Positions 1-8,963 of a stretch of DNA of 22,145 nt are shown piece by piece. Position 1 is the stretch's first letter. Each line of letters opens with the position of its first letter. This stretch comes from Trichomonas tenax (lineage: Eukaryota > Parabasalia > Trichomonadida > Trichomonadidae): positions 1-22,145 of the forward strand of contig JALKBU010000872.1 in assembly GCA_023091735.1 (NCBI GenBank), given 5' to 3'. The translations under genes were made by a program, and so were the position numbers. The notes beneath the pieces were generated by a model. That model ran no database searches and was not told where the DNA came from. It saw nothing but the letters and a program-made list of their open reading frames with translations.

Positions 1-273
1 TAAATTTAATTCTCTCATTGTTATTAGTATCATACAAGGAATCATCTGCTTAATTATAACTACTAAAGCAATATATAAATAAATTATCATATCAGATCTT
101 AGTAAAAACTTTAATGTAATTCATTGGTTGTCAAAGATATTCTATCTTGAAATAGTTAATCGCTATACTTCATTATGTAGGCTATACATCAAATATCCGG
201 GAGCTGTAGATGTAATTTTCGTGTTTGCTTGTGTCTGATGTTGGTAATTTATCCAAGATTAGTAAATATCATC

Positions 274-351
274 AAAAATGATCAATTTCTAGCACAAGTT
301 CTACAGAGCATCAAATATCTGGACAACTTATGACAGAAATTGATCATTTTT
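274..351. repeat. 17-bp perfect inverted repeat with 44-nt spacer
   Basis: The left arm at 274-290 (AAAAATGATCAATTTCT) is exactly complementary to the right arm at 335-351. The core AAAAATGATCAATT recurs at 1712-1725. AT-rich arms make a chance origin possible. No open frame lies between the arms, so this is not a recognisable transposon end pair. Confidence 0.7.
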
Positions 352-516
352 AATGGTTTTTATTATCGGAGAATTATAAATCGTAAATCTTTTTAGCTAT
401 CTAATAGAATGACAAACATGTGCTCACAAGCTATCTGTTTATCGTGCTATTAGGCAGCTAAAGCAAGTAATGTAAATCGATGAATGAATTATTTTGATTC
501 ATAGCATTTTCTGCGA

Positions 517-563
517 GTCTCTGAGATTGTTAGGCCATCATATGTCTTAGCACCCTCAGAGAC
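517..563. repeat. 9-bp inverted repeat with 29-nt loop
   Basis: GTCTCTGAG at 517-525 pairs exactly with CTCAGAGAC at 555-563. The arms are richer in G and C than their surroundings, which makes a transcript hairpin more plausible here. No tRNA-like arms are present. Confidence 0.55.
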
Positions 564-754
564 CCAGAGAAAATGTTAAATTGTAAAATGAAATCGAATC
601 AGAACGCTCTGAACGAATTTCGACTGAACCAGCATTCAACAAGCTATGGAATACGATGAACAGACTCGTATCTAATGGCTTGTTGACTGAGGAGTCCTTG
701 ATATTGATGTAATTGCGAGAATATCGAAGAAGTTGTGAATTTTATAACGACAAA

Positions 755-823
755 CTACTAGTTCTTCACTGGCTAGAGGAATACCTTCGCTGATATCCCT
801 CCAAATCAATGAAGAACTAGTAG
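755..823. repeat. 14-bp perfect inverted repeat with 41-nt spacer
   Basis: CTACTAGTTCTTCA at 755-768 is the exact reverse complement of 810-823. It overlaps the coding-like trace at 587-790. It could be a transcript hairpin, or inversion debris inside a decayed gene. Confidence 0.65.
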
Positions 824-1183
824 AAAACTCATTATCAATTTTAATAACGTACAATATTTCAATTATTTCAAATGTAACATCTCATATTTATTATCAATAA
901 TATTATTAGTTTTCAAACAACTATCCTCACTATGGAAATTAATCCTGCTCTAATTTGCAGCAGAAATATTCTCAAAACTTCTCCAAAATCAACAAATTCA
1001 AATATTTAGCTGATTTCACGCAATTTGAAATGCATAATTAAGCATTATTTTTTACATATATTATCTATTATATGGCTTTATAAAGAGTTTGACAAATATA
1101 AATATTAATTTTAAAAATCATTACGAATGAATAGCATTTTAAAAATCCTTAAGGCCTCACCGACTAAAAAGTGACAAAATAAG

Positions 1184-1252
1184 GTTCTCGGAAATTGATG
1201 TTTTCTTGCATGGTTGAAAAAGGCAAAAGCATCAATTTTTTGTCTGAGAACA
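1184..1252. repeat. Imperfect nested hairpin
   Basis: The segment GTTCTCGG...AAATTGATG at 1184-1200 can pair with CATCAATTT...CTGAGAAC at about 1230-1252. The stem is 9 bp inside and about 7 bp outside, separated by an asymmetric bulge. It lies just downstream of one copy of the TGTCACTTTT element (1166-1176, minus orientation). No function is evident. Confidence 0.4.
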
Positions 1253-2051
1253 ACATTCATTATTTTGATTTCATATATGACACTGATTAAGTCCGTAAAA
1301 AAATGAAGCCTTAACTCAGCAATAAAAAAACAATTCAAATTAATATTACACTCATTAACGAAATAATTGCTGAAGCATTATATCTATGAACTACATTCTA
1401 AATTGGTTCTACATATTCATAGAAATATTATACTATTTCATTGATATCACACCAAATTAAAACGGTATTTTATGATTTGTGATATTCTATCCCAAAATCA
1501 TTGCTTTATCTCATCATTTTAACTAAAACATTAGAATACATAGTAAACATTCACATAGAATATATCATATATTTGAGTAAATCTCCTCATATTTTACAGC
1601 TTCGAGTGATGTTTCTGATAACTTAATCGAAAGCTGTCTGTTCTTCGAAGCATATCGATTATAGCATGTGAACACTATAGGGTATGAAGTTTATATATCA
1701 TTAGTGTGTGCAAAAATGATCAATTGTTTTGTTCCAGTCTAGAGATAGCATTTTAAACTCCCTTAAACACAACAAACGCAAAAAACAACGGAATACCTAA
1801 TTTTGAAATGAAACATGCAGCAATAATGGAAAGGACTCTACCAATCGTTCATGACAAATTGCATTCCAAAACATTTTGATGTGAACATGTTAGTTGCCAT
1901 GGCATTTTACATTACAAAATGTCAGGGAATCTCTCTGAAAAAATTTGCTTGATTGTCCTTTACATGTCAGAAAAATAGAATTTCAACTTTTGTTCTTTTT
2001 TACAGAATAGCAAATCATGTCGATCTATTTTTCTTTGATTTTTTTGCATTT

Positions 2052-2056
2052 TCACT
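2052..2056 (+). promoter_or_regulatory. Initiator (Inr) TCACT upstream of the 677-aa gene
   Basis: TCACT followed by a T-run places the Inr A+1 at 2054, 16 nt before the ATG at 2070. Trichomonad Inr elements match TCAYW and set transcription start shortly before the start codon. This decides the start at 2070 over an upstream non-ATG extension of the frame. Confidence 0.75.
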
Positions 2057-2069
2057 TTTTTTTGTGAAA

Positions 2070-4103
2070 ATGCAAAAGTATCTCAATGAATACAATTCGT
2101 TGAGACCTTTCATCTTCCCGAATATCAGCGACAGGCTGCAAGAGACGGACCAGAGAGGAAGTGAATTCCTGAGAAGGATTTCTTTCACAAATAGACAAAG
2201 TTTCTATCAAAGATACGCAACAAACTATATCGATAACCAACGAAACAACTCTCTCTTCAACGATTACATAATGAGCACTAACGAAACTCCGGTAGATTTT
2301 TTAACAGTTATCAATCCAATCCAAGCGCAAGGTTTTTCGCAATTCTTACAAGCAATTTATTCTAACTCTCCAATTCTTGTTCAGGCTGTAATCAAGAATA
2401 TCAATAATCCACACTTTAATCACATCATTAATATTGTAATTCCGGCATTATACGGTTATTTCTCAACAAAGGAGCAATCAGCGCAAGCTTTGACATTCTA
2501 TACATGCATGTATGCTTATGTTGATTTTCAAATGTATTGTCAAATCGTAGCTCCGTTTTTTTGCAATGCAAACATGGACAACTTTGGAGAGGCACTGATT
2601 GATGCGATTTTCTTTGGAAATTACCTGAAAAAATTTGACGCAAGTCGATTTTGTGATTTGATTATCAACAAAATACAGAAATTGATACGATTTCTGCCTA
2701 CATCTCAATTCCAGTTACTGAGGTTCTTGAGTTTACAATGGGATAATGCCAAAGTATGGAAATTATTAATTCAATGTTTAGTTATTCCAGCATTCACATT
2801 GAATACACCCTTCAATCCATTTGCACAGTCCCCGCACGTCGGATATGACTATAATAGCCTCTTAAAAGAATTACAGAAATATAATTCATTTCCAACACTC
2901 AATTTGTCAGTTAGCTGGCCTTTGGAGATTCCCGGCGACTTTGTTTTCTTCAATGATACATACACATATGAGCTTACTCTTACAAAGTTCGATTTAGAAT
3001 CAATTCAGAATTTCCATCAATTTATTACTTACCACGGTGCGAGATTACCGGACATTGCAAGAGATATCAAGTCAGCGCAGTTCAAGCCATTCAGAGTCAT
3101 TGTTTTCCCCAAGATTCCAATTCCTCCCCGCGTTCCTTCTCGTCCGCTCTTTTTCCAGCCAAAATCAATCGAAACACCGAGCGATAACCACATGGCGCAG
3201 CTCTGGGTCTCCATAAAAGAGACAGCGGAAAACGAGAGGAAGGATCCGGTGAACATCCTCAGGCTCAATCTGAGAACAGGAAACCAAATATTGAACGAGA
3301 AACTCGGAAAACTCGACAAGAATTCGTTATTGAATTTTGGTGTTCAATCGGAGCTTTCCGATTTATACTATGAAGCTGCAAACTTTGAGAAGCTATTGAC
3401 GCATAAACTCGAGACATCAAGGCTCAGGATCTACTACAAATCATGCATTGGATATGAAAGAAAAGTCTCAATGCAACTTGCGAAGAAAACTGCGTTCAAG
3501 ATTAAGGGAAGATTTTGGCATACGATTGATAGGACCATTGGATCAGCGTACACAAGGCTCTACACTGCGTTATTGTTGCTTGACCAAGGAGAATCAGAAT
3601 ACATTAAACCAATTAAATCAGATTTAGCCGTTCTCCAAGGAAAATTCAACAAAGCTAAAGAGCAGTTGATGATGTTACTTTCTCAAGAGGCAACACTTGG
3701 AAACACAACAATGCAATCATCCATCTCAGAGAACAATGTTCTTCTTTCGATTGTCAATGACAAATCATCATTTTTGTCACGTGCAACAGTTTTATTGCAT
3801 TATCTCCACAATTTCTCCATCTATTGTCAGAACTATTCCATCGATGACACAAGAGAGTCATATGACCAGATGCTGCACTACGCAATCGCAATGAATGGAA
3901 CGAGTTGGCTCCTCAAGACTGTTGTCGTTCTCGATGGAGTTTTGTTTGGTGATTCGAGATATGAATCATCGATCGGAAAGATGTATTTGGAGTTATGGCA
4001 GAAGTTTAGAGCGTCTTTTCTCCAATATCTTGCTGTTGATGACCAGCTATTGGTTGGATACATCAAAATATCAGGTGAAGGAGTGATATCTTCACCAAAT
4101 TAA
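2070..4103 (+). CDS. Large protein, possible Ras-GAP-like family of trichomonads
   Basis: A 677-aa protein starts at the first ATG after an Inr. The frame is open further upstream to 1953, but only with a TTG start, so that part would be untranscribed. It lacks a signal peptide and clear membrane spans. The N-terminal two thirds looks all-helical. Landmarks are PALYGYF at residues 125-131 and an LTLTKFDLESIQNFHQFI segment ending near 319. After that comes a proline-rich stretch (IPIPPRVPSRP) and a Lys/Arg-rich helical C-terminal half. The same landmarks, in the same order and at nearly the same spacing (183 versus 181 residues), occur in the minus-strand protein at 15208-17535, so the two look paralogous. 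The Ras-GAP-like assignment rests on overall helical layout and the xxDLxxLxxxI-like segment; no arginine finger could be confirmed. A helical-repeat scaffold is the alternative. The gene stands alone. Confidence 0.85.
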   Translation: MQKYLNEYNSLRPFIFPNISDRLQETDQRGSEFLRRISFTNRQSFYQRYATNYIDNQRNNSLFNDYIMSTNETPVDFLTVINPIQAQGFSQFLQAIYSNSPILVQAVIKNINNPHFNHIINIVIPALYGYFSTKEQSAQALTFYTCMYAYVDFQMYCQIVAPFFCNANMDNFGEALIDAIFFGNYLKKFDASRFCDLIINKIQKLIRFLPTSQFQLLRFLSLQWDNAKVWKLLIQCLVIPAFTLNTPFNPFAQSPHVGYDYNSLLKELQKYNSFPTLNLSVSWPLEIPGDFVFFNDTYTYELTLTKFDLESIQNFHQFITYHGARLPDIARDIKSAQFKPFRVIVFPKIPIPPRVPSRPLFFQPKSIETPSDNHMAQLWVSIKETAENERKDPVNILRLNLRTGNQILNEKLGKLDKNSLLNFGVQSELSDLYYEAANFEKLLTHKLETSRLRIYYKSCIGYERKVSMQLAKKTAFKIKGRFWHTIDRTIGSAYTRLYTALLLLDQGESEYIKPIKSDLAVLQGKFNKAKEQLMMLLSQEATLGNTTMQSSISENNVLLSIVNDKSSFLSRATVLLHYLHNFSIYCQNYSIDDTRESYDQMLHYAIAMNGTSWLLKTVVVLDGVLFGDSRYESSIGKMYLELWQKFRASFLQYLAVDDQLLVGYIKISGEGVISSPN

Positions 4104-5258
4104 TTTATTAATTTTGTTTATAATAATAATGTTTGTACCCTAAAAACTCATGGCATACGGCATAAATTAGCATTCTTAAGGCCATAAATAAGGCAATATA
4201 TTCGATATTATAAAAATGTGTGATTTAATGAGTTTGAAGGTAGAAAATAATGGAGCTTGAAGTGGTTTATTTATTAATGCAAACGAAAAGAATTAAGACG
4301 AAATATATTCGAAAAATATTGGGTTACATTTGCATTATGGCCTATTTTGGTTAAAATTATGGATGTGCGCATTGGACATTTTTTTGATGCCCGCGGATTT
4401 TGCTGATTTACAGATCGCGCGCAAAGCTCCTCGAAAACCCCCAAATATTCATTCATTGCCCTGCAATATTTAGCCTCCCACCTGATTAAATTTTATAAAC
4501 CCTAACTATTATCATCCCCCATTTTTCTACCAATGCCCCTTCTTATCTACTAAAACCATCCCTTTTATATTGCTTTATACCCCTTTTTAGTCAATAACCC
4601 CCTCATTTTTTGTTCTGACCCTTTATTTTTCTTAAAAAGTAACAGAATGTTCATTCATCATAAACCTCTCAAAATTGAATTGCTAATGCGATCTATGATA
4701 GCGGTATTGCAAATAGCTCATATAAAGGAATGGAAACAAAAAAGGGCATATTTAACGAGAATCTTTTGAGATAAAATTGTTTTTCTTATATTGTATAGAT
4801 GATTAAAGAATTGTAATATACACATCTAAGCCATATGAATGGCAGTTAATTTTTAGTTTGAAACACATGATTAAAATTATCATAGGAAAAATTTGAAATT
4901 GTGAGGAATAAATGGACATAATCAACTACAATTGAATAGTATAGTATGAAGTACTAACTACCAAATGAAGAAAACTACAAGTATCTTGTGATGAGTTTGC
5001 ATGCTCTGTTTACCAGCTGATATTAGAGTACATTACTCACATTGATGCTGCCAGTAAGGTTTTGCTTTTATTTTAAACAGTATCAAGATTTTGAAAAATG
5101 TTTAATTTTGAAAACATTCATTTTTCCATTAATAACAGTAAAATCAATCAACACTATGGATTTTTAGATTGCTTATTTTTAAAATATGGTATATAGCTAT
5201 AATATGAGGGCCCACTCCTCAGGGTGCTTGTCACTTTTGCACATACTTTCCAAAAATC

Positions 5259-5284
5259 GTGCGCATTGGCCTTACAATGCGCAC
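5259..5284. repeat. GC-rich 10-bp perfect palindrome with 6-nt loop
   Basis: GTGCGCATTG at 5259-5268 and CAATGCGCAC at 5275-5284 are exact complements around GCCTTA. The 11-mer GTGCGCATTGG also occurs at 4365-4375. Such GC content is unusual in this AT-rich gap. The palindrome could be a protein-binding site or form a stable hairpin. Confidence 0.7.
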
Positions 5285-5629
5285 AACCATAATTAAAACA
5301 CATTAAATTGTCGGGAGTTAATGAAGGTTCAACTATCAGATAACGCTGAGAAAAGTTCTGTAAAAAATTGTCTATAAAGATCAATTATTTGGATATATCC
5401 AACAAAAGTGATTATTTGGATATATTGGAATCAGGGATTGCGTATTTCAGTGAAAACAAGCGATAAAGCAGATTTTCCATTAAAAGCGCTAAAACGTGAA
5501 ATTTCGAAATGACATATAATAGAGATAACGGAAATCATGAAATTAAATTGAAAACTTGAAGAAAGATTTGGAATTAACTACGCATTAAATATGAATGTAA
5601 ATAATATCTCACCAATATTCAACGATTAT

Positions 5630-5873
5630 TTTTGGGAAGAAAACTATCGTTAAAACATAATATGGATATCAATATAAATCAAGCAATATTTTGAATGAAA
5701 TTAACGTTTAATTTTTGAACGAAAAATAACCGTTACTGCAAACTACTGTTTAATACATGGAAGTAAGCAATATTTACAAATTGATTTTTGAATAGAAAAA
5801 TTATCGTTGAAGAGTATTTTATCAAAATATTGCTTTCCTTTTGTATATATAATTCTGTTAACGATTATCGTTA
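5630..5873. promoter_or_regulatory. Cluster of Myb-like ACGAT/ATCGT sites with a 7-1-7 palindrome
   Basis: ACGAT or its complement appears near 5632, 5646, 5801, 5861 and 5867. The last two form the palindrome TAACGAT-T-ATCGTTA at 5859-5873. Trichomonas Myb proteins are reported to recognise ACGAT-type cores (Myb recognition elements of adhesin/hydrogenosomal genes). The cluster lies about 320-565 bp upstream of the AGC kinase start, so it may regulate that gene. This is inference from motif identity and position. Confidence 0.35.
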
Positions 5874-6177
5874 CACAAATAATGGAATTATAATAACCTA
5901 TGGTTTTTCCCCTTAATTATTTTTAGATACAATTTTTGTTATGAAAAAACGTATCAAAACGACGCAGAATGTACATATAACACATCCGCGAGCTCTATTT
6001 TAACATAGTGCTAAAAATATTCATTTTCAAATACTTGCGCATAAATTCGACCTTTGGCATGGTCGATAATAAGGTTTAATTTTTGGTTCTCAAAAGTAAT
6101 TGAATGATAATTATGAAACTGAAAATATCCCTTTCCATGTGCTTGTCGTAGTCCATTTCACGAAATTATCTGAAATC

Positions 6178-6182
6178 TCACT
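6178..6182 (+). promoter_or_regulatory. Inr TCACT upstream of the AGC kinase
   Basis: TCACTTTTTAG gives A+1 at 6180, exactly 16 nt before the ATG at 6196. The spacing equals that of the gene at 2070. It rejects the in-frame TTG at 6100 as a start. Confidence 0.75.
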
Positions 6183-6195
6183 TTTTAGTTTAAAA

Positions 6196-8232
6196 ATGTT
6201 TCAGCCTAAGATAACTTTACCAAGATTACCGAAACTTTCCAGACCGAGCAGTCCGATGGGTCTACCGAAGAAGAACGCGATCCCCTACCAGCCATATTTC
6301 GTAAAGTTATCGGATCTGAGGACATCAATGGAGGCTCTGCAACCTCAATTCGAAGAAATTATCAAGACAACGACCTCAAACCTGCGAAACATTGTGCTGA
6401 AGCTTGAGAAGATATATAATTCTGTCATGAATTCGTATTTAGGAAACTTATATGAAACTATTTCATACGGCATCAATGAATCTTATACTTTGTTTTCAGA
6501 GATCGAGACAACCCCGGAGATTGACAAACTCTATAGCACGTTCATTACACTGGGCGCATCTATTCAGTATCTTTTCTCTGTGACTTTTCCAGGAATTAAT
6601 AATGAAATTAAGAATAGACACTTCTGTTCATGCATAAAATTGTCGGCCTCACCACTCATACAGCCAGCAAATACTGTTATTTGTCGAATCTGCGATCAAC
6701 CAATTGATATTGACCAAATCGAGGCACACACAAATACTTGCGTCCAGGCATTCCAATCAGAGCGCTTGATAGAGAAATGTAATGCGGATTTACAAGAGAT
6801 AAGAACCCAACTTGCGGAATCTTTTCTGAAATTTCCATGGCCAGGTTCGAATGACTCCGTGTATTCGATTTTGCACACGACGATGATTATTGATGCCATC
6901 ATCAGAATCGGAACTAACGATCTCGAATCCCCCGACGAAATTAATGATTTATTAAATCGCTTACAGACCGTTAAAGTCCCGGAAATTCGTTATATTATAG
7001 ACAAGGCACAAGTTTATGCAGCAGAAAAAAGAAAAGCTATTAACGCTTATTCGACTGTGCGTGAACAACTTGGAAGAAGCGCAAGGCCACAGTCACACAC
7101 AACAACGACAATTGCGGACTTTGAGTTCATAAAGAGGATATCGAGAGGTGCATTTGCGCGCGTTTTTCTCGCAAGAAAGAAATCAACTGGTGATATCTAT
7201 GCAATTAAGGTCCAATCGAAGACGGATGTTCTAAATAAGAACCAAGGTAAGCGTATTTTAGCTGAGAAAGATATTCTTTTGCATTATCAAAATCCATATA
7301 TTATTAACTTTTATTATTCAATATTAGGGCAGCACAACTTTTACATTGTCATGGAATACATTCCAGGAGGTGACTTATACTCACTTCTTCACGAAGTCTA
7401 CTCAATTGATGAAGATTCCGCGAAATTTTATGCTTATCAAATCACAAAAGCCTTAGAATACCTCCACAAATGCGGAATTATCCATCGCGATCTCAAACCA
7501 GATAACATCCTCGTTGATGCAAATGGTAATCTCAAACTTACAGATTTCGGATTATCTTATTTGGGAGTTGTTGATCGTCGCATGAATTCAGACGAAAACA
7601 TAGTTCAAAGCGATTCTCTTGTAGGGACTCCTAACTATGTTGCTCCTGAGATAATCCTCGGACAAAAGCACAGTTTTCCTGTCGATTACTGGTCACTCGG
7701 CTGCGTCATCTACGAGCTCCTGATGGGAGAACCACCGTTCACAGCCGAAACAGAAAAAGAGCTTCGCGATAATATTATTCTTGGAAAATTCGAGCACTTA
7801 GATGATGAATTTTCACCAGAATGCAGAGATTTCATATTGAGGTTGCTCACAGTCGATCCGTCCAAGCGTTTGGGCACGAATGGAGCCGAAGAAGTGTTAA
7901 ATCATCCTTGGCTCGCAGGCTATGAACCAACAGAGAAGCCGTTCGTTCCCAACATCAGGTCCGAGACATCGACGGAGTACTTCAAAGTTCGTTACGCGTT
8001 TAATGAAGATACAGATAATTCAATTATCAGCGACATTGAGGCAGCTCAGAAGACAGCTCCAACTCCATCACTTCCTCAGTTTCCAAAGAGAACTTCACAG
8101 TTTAATTCTGTTGGAATGCAGCAGCTCGCACAAGCAAATCTCGTTGCAGCACAAATTGCAAGAAGGAAATCATGCATCAATCCGACGGTTCTTGTAGTCG
8201 CCAGAAGCGCAAAAATCGAAAAAGAGTTTTGA
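6196..8232 (+). CDS. AGC protein kinase with C2HC finger, IRE/Rim15/MAST-like
   Basis: A 678-aa Ser/Thr kinase. Residues 163-182 hold CRIC...H...C (C163, C166, H178, C182), like the zinc-binding motif ahead of the kinase domain in plant IRE and yeast Rim15 kinases. A helical linker follows, then the kinase domain at about 309-573. It has the K338 VAIK-type lysine (YAIKV), E357, HRDLKPDN with catalytic D432, DFG with D450, GTPNYVAPE (APE 483-485), and HPWL at the end. A MAST-type AGC tail follows (FVPN...TSTEYF). The glycine-rich loop reads SRGAFA, where this group usually has SRGAFG, so the third glycine is missing. The rest of the catalytic set is intact, so activity is expected. Family members link nutrient and cell-cycle signals to phosphatase control through endosulfine-type substrates; that role is inferred. 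The start is set by the Inr 16 nt upstream. The stop lies 189 bp from the convergent gene. Confidence 0.93.
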   Translation: MFQPKITLPRLPKLSRPSSPMGLPKKNAIPYQPYFVKLSDLRTSMEALQPQFEEIIKTTTSNLRNIVLKLEKIYNSVMNSYLGNLYETISYGINESYTLFSEIETTPEIDKLYSTFITLGASIQYLFSVTFPGINNEIKNRHFCSCIKLSASPLIQPANTVICRICDQPIDIDQIEAHTNTCVQAFQSERLIEKCNADLQEIRTQLAESFLKFPWPGSNDSVYSILHTTMIIDAIIRIGTNDLESPDEINDLLNRLQTVKVPEIRYIIDKAQVYAAEKRKAINAYSTVREQLGRSARPQSHTTTTIADFEFIKRISRGAFARVFLARKKSTGDIYAIKVQSKTDVLNKNQGKRILAEKDILLHYQNPYIINFYYSILGQHNFYIVMEYIPGGDLYSLLHEVYSIDEDSAKFYAYQITKALEYLHKCGIIHRDLKPDNILVDANGNLKLTDFGLSYLGVVDRRMNSDENIVQSDSLVGTPNYVAPEIILGQKHSFPVDYWSLGCVIYELLMGEPPFTAETEKELRDNIILGKFEHLDDEFSPECRDFILRLLTVDPSKRLGTNGAEEVLNHPWLAGYEPTEKPFVPNIRSETSTEYFKVRYAFNEDTDNSIISDIEAAQKTAPTPSLPQFPKRTSQFNSVGMQQLAQANLVAAQIARRKSCINPTVLVVARSAKIEKEF

Positions 8233-8421
8233 TGATACTTGGTATGTAAGTTTGTAATTTATTTTTTTCATATGGTATTGTTTATAAAATGTGTATATTA
8301 TTTTCCGATTTTAACAATTCCCCCTTTTACATACAAAAAAAAATATATAAATAATATTAACAAAAGACCTGTAGCATATGACTGGCTGCTCAAACAGATG
8401 TTTCTCTAATCATTAACAAGC

Positions 8422-8949
8422 TTAATGTTTTGAGATCAGATATCTGTATTTATACGATACGAAAACAAGAAAAGCAGTAGTAGCAGCAAGTATCGTATTG
8501 AATATAATGTATAGGTGGACACTCTGGAAAACGATCAAAAATCCAAGAATAGTCGTAGATATTATTGACAAGTTAATCGGATTCATTCTGATGAAAGTTG
8601 ATTTAAATATGTCATAAGTAGCCTGAATCTTTTGACGTGATTTAGAAAGAACTTTGATAATTGATTCATCATTGAGATCATTTTCATTATGCACTTTTTG
8701 GATCAAAATTTTGTGCTTTTTCATGTAACGCAGTACGAATATGACGCCTGATATACTTGCCACGTACATTACGGTTGCAGCAATCTCGTTTTCGTAGTTA
8801 TGCTTCAAATATAACGTGAATATTGTCTCAGCAGCCATTAAAGCGATGACAACATACAAAACCTGCGGACTGAACATATCCAGGTACAGGATTAACAGTG
8901 CTTTGTTCTTTTCGAAGAATCTTTTGCTCCATTCAGGATCTTTCTCCAT
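8422..8949 (-). CDS. Small four-segment membrane protein, ARL6IP1/reticulon-like candidate
   Basis: A 175-aa protein. The first ATG is at 8949; a TTG two codons earlier is rejected because the ATG sits 12 nt after an Inr. Hydrophobic stretches lie at about 28-48, 57-74, 127-141 and 145-166. They form two hairpins separated by a charged loop of about 50 residues rich in Lys, Asn and Asp. There is no signal peptide, and the C-terminus is basic (KYRYLISKH). The two-hairpin layout, the SPQVLY start of segment 1 and an FQSVHLY segment between the last two spans resemble ARL6IP1 and reticulon-homology proteins, which shape ER tubules. That match is from memory of the family pattern and is not proven. 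It converges with the AGC kinase. An unrelated multispan protein is the alternative. Confidence 0.8.
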   Translation of the reverse strand: MEKDPEWSKRFFEKNKALLILYLDMFSPQVLYVVIALMAAETIFTLYLKHNYENEIAATVMYVASISGVIFVLRYMKKHKILIQKVHNENDLNDESIIKVLSKSRQKIQATYDIFKSTFIRMNPINLSIISTTILGFLIVFQSVHLYIIFNTILAATTAFLVFVSYKYRYLISKH

Positions 8950-8958
8950 TCTCAAATT

Positions 8959-8963
8959 TATGA
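8959..8963 (-). promoter_or_regulatory. Inr TCATA for the small membrane protein
   Basis: On the minus strand TCATA gives A+1 at 8961, 12 nt before the ATG at 8949. It matches TCAYW, though without the usual T-run, so it is weaker than the Inr of the plus-strand genes. Confidence 0.5.

Larger units (their letters stand above)
1..2051. other. AT-rich intergenic region, no convincing gene
   Basis: No ATG-started frame of convincing length or composition was found on either strand. The stretch holds several perfect or near-perfect inverted repeats, listed separately, and a weak coding-like trace at 587-790 on the + strand. That trace has 41 codons, a TAA at 710-712, then 26 more codons in the same frame with many E, R, L and W residues. 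It may be a decayed gene or chance. No tRNA or rRNA was recognised. Confidence 0.6.
4104..6177. other. 2.1-kb intergenic region with palindromes and Myb-like sites
   Basis: No convincing gene was found. Contents: a C-tract-rich stretch on the + strand at about 4434-4602; a GC-rich palindrome at 5259-5284; a TGTCACTTTT copy at 5229-5238; a 15-bp direct repeat at 5384-5398 and 5411-5425; AAGCAATATTT at 5681 and 5765, with its complement at 5825-5835; and a cluster of ACGAT/ATCGT sites at 5630-5873. A minus-strand open stretch at 5154-5381 has several Cys/His residues but no ATG start and no recognised family. Confidence 0.6.

Noticed and set aside
1953..2069. N-terminal extension of the 677-aa gene
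   Set aside because: It begins at TTG, is Phe-rich and AT-biased, and contains the Inr at 2052, so it would lie upstream of transcription start.
4497..4507. AAACCCTAAC as a telomere-like repeat
   Set aside because: A single unit only, with no tandem array and genes on both sides.
6100..6195. N-terminal extension of the AGC kinase
   Set aside because: It begins at TTG, and the Inr at 6178 lies inside it. The ATG at 6196 has the same spacing as the first gene.
8241..8246. GTATGT resembling a trichomonad 5' splice site
   Set aside because: It follows the kinase stop codon, and no ACTAACACACAG-type branch/3' splice motif occurs downstream.
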